Source: Pelomyxa schiedti (lineage: Eukaryota; Evosea; Pelobiontida; Pelomyxidae). Taken from it: DNA of 64,000 nt. The stretch's first letter is position 1. Each line of letters opens with the position of its first letter. The notes under the pieces were generated by a model. That model saw nothing but the letters and a program-made list of their open reading frames with translations. It was not told where the DNA came from and made no database searches. The position numbers and the translations under genes were made by a program. Shown here piece after piece: positions 58,936-64,000 of this stretch. The stretch spans positions 62,001-126,000 of the forward strand of contig JAHLWZ010000231.1 in the NCBI GenBank assembly GCA_020536535.1. Reading direction: 5' to 3'.

Positions 58936-61900
58936 TCAAGGCATCCAAATTTGAAGTGTTTGGGTGATTTTTGTCCTGCAAGTTGGGCATGTTTGTGACT
59001 TTGGAGTTGGTGAAGAGGCTGTTATTAGGTCACAACATTGCTTGCATACAGTGTGTCCGCAGGGACTGAATGCAATGACATTGTTGCCCATAGGCCCCAG
59101 GCAGACGGGGCACTCACTCGCGGAGGCTGTTGTGCTTGTGTGGGGTGCGGCTGCGGTTGTATCCGGAGTGCTTTTGGTGTGATCTTTGACAATCCAAGCA
59201 AGTTCGGGGTTGTACTGTTGTAGAGAGGGGCTGGAGAGCTTGGAAACGATCAGTGCTTCCTGGTTTTCGTAGGCTTGGTACTGTTCCGTGAGATTTAATC
59301 GCTTGCGTTTGAGTACTTCCACTTCCGCAATTGAGTTCTGTATTTGCTTTGTAATTATTTCAGCTCGGTTTTCTGACAATTGTTTTTTCAAGTTTTCCTT
59401 CATTTCCGTCAACTGTAAAAAGTTAGTTGATCTTGAACAACAAGGATTCTGAACCTCTTTCAATTTCCTCTTCAGGTCATTTGCACATTGACGGCTATCG
59501 CAGAGTTGCTTATAGCTTTCAGACCATTTGCTGACCTGGGAGGACTTTTTTTTTGTGCGTGAAATCAATTGTTTGGTTGCATCCAGAGCTTCATTTGTAG
59601 CATCGAGCTCGGCGTGGATAATCTTAAAAGCATTGGTCAACTCCCCAACAGAAGGAGCATTGCTAATTAGTGCACGTTCTTCAATTTGTAAATCTGATAT
59701 TTGCCTGAACTTGGATCCCATTTCTTGTCTGCATCGGAAAAGAGGTAGAAAAAGTGACTGAAATGTTTTTTGAAGATCCGCAGGAATTCTCAGCATATCC
59801 TCCCTTTCATTCAAGCCCACACCAGTAACACGGTTGGATATCGATAGAAAGTCATTCACTTGCCGTTCTAATTGAGAAACCAACTGCTGAAAATGGTCTT
59901 CTACAACCGCACGCTGGTGAAGGAGATTGTCAGACTCCGGTGTATTTTGTAATCGTGACTGTACATTACTATGTTCCTTTGACAAGTCATCAAGCTCAGA
60001 TAAGCCTTTTTGAATGGCATTGCTCATGGCTGCAACATCATTGCTTTGCTCCAGACAGGTTTTTTTATTGGCCAAATCTTCACGCACTAAAATGAAATCA
60101 CAGACTATTTGCATGACTTTGTTGGTTTCCGCATGAACCTCTGTATCCACTTCGGGTGTGCCAGCTTTGCGGAGGGATTGTGCCAATTTTTTTACAAGTG
60201 GAAAAGATTGGCATTGCTCTTGGATATAGGAAGCATCTTGCTGCACAAGGGCTTGCTGTTTTGTTGCAGGAGCATTTAATGTCCGAATTTCCAATTCCAT
60301 CGTCGTAAGTCTTTGTTGCAGTTGTTCCATTTCCTGTTTTTGTCTTTCACAATGTTCTGCAAGTCTAACATTTTCCTGTTGAGCCGCAAGTAGGTTCTTA
60401 TTCAAGATGGAAACGGAGTCTTGATGCCTATCAGTTAAAGACTTGAGCTCTGCCTCGTTTTCATGCTGCTTTGCTGTTATCTGTTGCTGCAACAGGTCCA
60501 ACTGTTGTTGGCGTGCTTCTAGGTTCTTCTCATTAGCATCTTGAAGACTTTTTCGATCAGAAGTGTGTTGCATTTGGAGTTGTTCGATATGCACCAGGTT
60601 ATCTTTTTGTATTTTTTCTACGGCTAGATTATGTTCTCGTTGGAGAGATTCAATTTCTTCTTTGTGTCTCTCAAGGATGGCCTGTTTGTCATTTTGAGCT
60701 TGCCCGAGGGCTGCACTGATCTCTCCTTCTCGGTTCTTTAATAATTGCTCTTGTGCCAATTTCCATTTTTCTTCAGCTTCTTTCAGAGCCCGTGCACAAC
60801 GGTCTTCGACGGCTTTAATTTTATTTGTCCTCTTCTCTTTTACTGTCTGAATACAAGATCAAATAAAACTTTCCATAGATTATACTTACACTAAGGTAAG
60901 TCAAACTGGCGTTATAGTCTTCCTGGAACTTGTATATCATGTGGATATCCTGAGTAACCGGTAAAGTGAAAGTCTCTTTTCCGATACAGAGTGGAACGCC
61001 AGCACAAATGCCAACGACATTATTCTGCATGCTATGCAATCCGCAAGTATCTTTCACCTCTGGAGTATTATAACAGTCTCTTGGTACCTGCCCAAGCATT
61101 TGACCTAAAAGCTTGGGACTATTATGAGCAAAAGCAATGACCTGGGAAGTGACAAGGACCCCTGAAGTTATGAGGGCCTCTGCAATTGAGAAGAACTTCA
61201 GTATAAGAGCATGAATTAAAGGTGGGACATCATCGTGGACAGTAGTGTTAAAGTCAAATAACTTGGGCGTAACAACTTCCCGAACAAATGCCTCCTCAAA
61301 CTCAGCGAGCTGTTGAGGGGCAAATCTTTTCTCAGAAGCCCACCTCAAGCAATCTGTAAAAACTGTATGCCCACACATAGTTATGCCATCTTTATCCACT
61401 TGCTCTTCTTGTGGGAGGGACATTTGATCTATCCCTTTGAAGAGCCTCACCCAAGTTTTTGGGTCACAAATATCACAGCTACGAAACGGATTTTTTGGAC
61501 AGTGTTTATTGGAGACCATTGTAAAGTGATTCCTCAACACATCCACAGAATTACGACTAATGGGTAGACCCGTCGCATTAGCTGATGTAGAGCATGGTGG
61601 AGGTAGAACTTGCTGGGTTGGAGATGGAAAAAGTGGCTGGGAGAATGGGGTCATATTTTTTGTTGAAGTATCAGTAGGGTTCTTGGTGCTAGGTTTGAGT
61701 GCCTGAGGTACATCTTTTTGACATGTGAATGGAACTCGTTGAGGCATTGACTGCAGTGGAGCTGGAGGAGTTTCATGATGCACTTGGGGAGGAACCTGTA
61801 CGGGAAAACGTGGCCTGCCACCGGGTGCCACATACTGTGGTTTTGGTAGCAAGGATGGAGATTGTAGAGGTGGCCCTACTTGATATGGTAATACTGTTGG

Positions 61901-64000
61901 CGATAGCGTTCTCTGGGGAATGACAGAAGTAGGAGTGTATGGAGGAAAAACTGGTTTATGTGATAGTAATTGGGTTTGATAAGACTGAGGCACTATGGAG
62001 TTGATTTTTGGTGGTTCAATGAGTGCTTGGGGAGGATGCGTTGGAATCCCCTGCACAACATGCTGCTGCTGTGCGTACAAGGGTAGTTGTGGCAGTACCT
62101 GTGGTCGAAGTTGGAGCTGCGGGTGTAATTTGGCTTGTGGGGGTTGAAGGGTTTGTGGAAGTGGCGGTGGAACGGTTTGCGGTTGTGGCTGTGGCTGTGG
62201 CTTTAGCTTCGGCTTTCGTTGAGGTTGTGTTTGCAGTTGCTGTAGTTGAGGTTGTGGTTGTGGTTGCGGCTGAGGTTGTAGTTGTGTTTGCGTTTGCACT
62301 TGTTGTGGTTTCGGTTGCAGTTGTGGTTGTGGCTGTGGCTGTGGCTGTGTTTGCATTTGCGGCTGTGGCTGTGTCTGTGGCTGCGTCTGTGTCTGTGTCT
62401 GTGGTTGTGTCTGTGGCTGTGGTTGTGTCTGCGTTTGCGGTTGTGTTTGCAGTTGTGGTTGTGGTTGTGTTTGTGTTTGCGTTTGCGTTTGCGTTTGAGA
62501 TTGCGGTTGTGGTGGTGATTGGGTTTGCAGCTGCTCCAGTTGCGCTTGCGATTGCGATTCGGATTGTGATTGGGATTGTGGTTGCGGTTGCGGTAACTGT
62601 TGTGGAAGAGGAAGCTCATATTCGGGAGTTTCCTGTTTCGGAGAGTGCACTTGTGCCTGCGGCGGCAGTTTTGGTTGTGGTCGGGATGGTAGATACAGTG
62701 GTAACTGCGTTGGTGGTGGCAGTTGTAGCTGTGGTTGTACTTCTATCGCTGGTTGCACTTCTAGTAGTGTTTTTTGTTGGGGAGGAACTGCCTCCAATGG
62801 CTCTTTGTGCATTTCTTGTGCAACTTGAGGCGGTAAGGGAACCGGGTGCTCTACCATCACTTGATCTTGACGAGGAAGTTGAGTTGGTGAGTTTACAGCT
62901 TGAATTTGTCCCCCAGGGTCGCTTTGGGAATGTTGCTGATCCCTCTTTTGGCAATCCAATACAGGAACTGTTAAAACTGGAGAAGGAACACGCTCAGATG
63001 CCAGTTGAGCGGAAGTCGTGAAACGAGATTCCGTTGGAGGGCGGACTTCGGGGCCAGCTTGCGGGGTCTGTTGTGGAAACGAACTCGGTGGCGTCCCAGG
63101 CCTCGGTGGTGGGGTTTGTGGTGCTCCAGAAGCTCTGAGTTGAACGGGCGTCGGTGGGCCCAGCAATTGATCCCCCCTTACTGGCGGATTTCGCTTTGAG
63201 TTTAATTGTTCTGCAGTGGGAAAGGTGACTAAAGAGCCTGTTACAGATAATGTTCCGCAGTTTACAGACTTAATCTTAAACCTGGTCACATTCAGTGTTA
63301 TTGAGGGGAGGATCTCACCATACACAGATTTGACTGATCGAACGAAAGTATGTTTATCACCTTCTTTTGACAGCTCGGAAAGAGTGCACGCAAACGAGCC
63401 AAGTGCAGAGTTCCTGTGTAAAAATTAACACCGTCACAAAACATATGAAAATTACATATCCCATAGTGCCACTTCCACATTTGTCTCGAGCCTGTAAACG
63501 GCCAAATCTATGTCCACACACGAGGAAAAGTGCTCGGCCTTGGGAACAGGGTCCGACTGCCCACAGTTCGAAGAAAAACTGGACCCAGTGATACGCACAC
63601 AGAGATGAGTACTATAGGCAAGTGTTATTGTCCTCGAACAGTAAGACCCACAAAGACATCAAAAGCACGCACCAGTTTGGCGGTATGTCGCTCTTCTTCA
63701 CGTCCACATTAAAATTAATTTTCAATTTGCTGGCAGGAGGTTGTTGCATCGGAGCACAGCCGTAATTGGACGAAGGGGGAAAAAAAAATCGAACTCCCTC
63801 CTACCCACGCGCCGAAAGCCTTTTTTGCCAAAAAAAACAAAAACAAAAAACTCCATACCAACTTGATTTGTCGCACAACCGTTGATCGGCACTGTCGCAC
63901 GACCATGAAAAGTCCTTTTTGGTGAATACCTAAAAGCTGTTCTGTTTCTATTTTTGCCAACTTTCAACAAGAATGGGATGTGGTGGTTGTGGATGAAGGG
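58936..64000 (-). CDS. Coiled-coil RING finger protein with Pro-Gln repeats (5' end at or beyond right edge)
   Basis: From the right edge the exons encode a beta-rich N-terminal domain (CKLKINFNVDVKKSDIPPNW, YGEILPSITLNVTRFKI), possibly a C2-type fold. A Pro/Gln-rich region follows, with a nearly pure (PQ/TQ)n tract at about 62170-62625. Next is a Cys/His cluster (CDICDPKTWV...CGHTVFTDCL, about 61345-61490) inside an ordered domain of about 200 residues that I do not recognise. A coiled coil covers about 59300-60800. The C-terminus is a canonical C3HC4 RING: CPVCLGPM...CGHTVCKQCC...CPTCRTK, stop at 58936. RING proteins are usually E3 ubiquitin ligases, so a coiled-coil-dimerised ligase is likely; the substrate is unknown. 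I found no reliable start within the window: the first exon I can support opens at about 63950 after an acceptor. Confidence 0.7.
62170..62625 (-). repeat. (Pro/Thr/Leu-Gln)n low-complexity coding repeat
   Basis: A codon-level repeat of CAG/CAA with CCA, ACA and CTG, giving long runs of PQ and TQ dipeptides within the RING protein gene. The reverse strand is also open here (62023-63021), which is a side effect of the repeat and not a gene. Confidence 0.9.

Noticed and set aside
62023-63021. 332-residue plus-strand Val/Ala-rich open frame
   Set aside because: It is antisense to the Pro-Gln repeat of the RING protein and has no conserved motif.
1-64000. tRNA, rRNA, CRISPR array or bacterial operon signals
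   Set aside because: None was recognisable; gene structure is eukaryotic throughout.

Overview
This window is nuclear DNA from a compact, intron-rich unicellular eukaryote. The genes encode condensin, a cyclin, a sirtuin, a MutL homologue, an anoctamin and a ZNFX1-like helicase. Reading frames are broken by many short GT..AG introns, mostly about 35-100 nt and often T-rich, and neighbouring genes are only about 50-200 bp apart. The gene content (ZNFX1, NT-C2 and DIL proteins, C1 domains, Thr- and Gln-rich linkers) would suit a free-living amoeba (Amoebozoa). That placement is inference; nothing here fixes the species. All multi-exon models were spliced by eye: domain calls are much firmer than exact exon ends.

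Left third (1-24.2 kb): a minus-strand gene for a giant NT-C2 / coiled-coil / DIL protein (3' end beyond the left edge) is divergent from a plus-strand ZNFX1-type helicase with NF-X1 zinc fingers and an RZ finger. A minus-strand MLH3 homologue converges on the helicase and is followed by a PHO80-like cyclin. A 1.4 kb stretch with no convincing gene carries a 173-bp tandem duplication.

Middle (25.6-43.6 kb): a plus-strand gene appears to fuse CTP:phosphocholine cytidylyltransferase, choline/ethanolamine kinase and a C1 domain, that is, two Kennedy-pathway steps plus a possible diacylglycerol sensor. Next is a secreted GH43-CBM42 arabinan/arabinoxylan hydrolase. An 8.5 kb minus-strand gene encodes a membrane protein built from about 18 copies of a D-x-P-F...W-R unit that I do not recognise. 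A prenylated atypical small GTPase and a secreted GtaA-type glutaminase-like protein follow.

Right third (43.6-64 kb), almost all minus strand: an anoctamin; a 516-bp hAT-type MITE with perfect 8-bp target duplications; a dual-specificity phosphatase; a Gln/Pro-rich protein of unknown function; a HIT-domain protein; SMC4; an unusual sirtuin lacking the zinc-binding cysteines and carrying a KOW-like domain; and a Pro-Gln-rich coiled-coil RING protein whose 5' end reaches the right edge.

The genes do not form one pathway. The strongest candidates for something new are the D..WR repeat membrane protein and the cytidylyltransferase-kinase-C1 fusion, followed by the zinc-less sirtuin fusion, the degenerate MLH3 and the 15-residue-repeat coiled coil.
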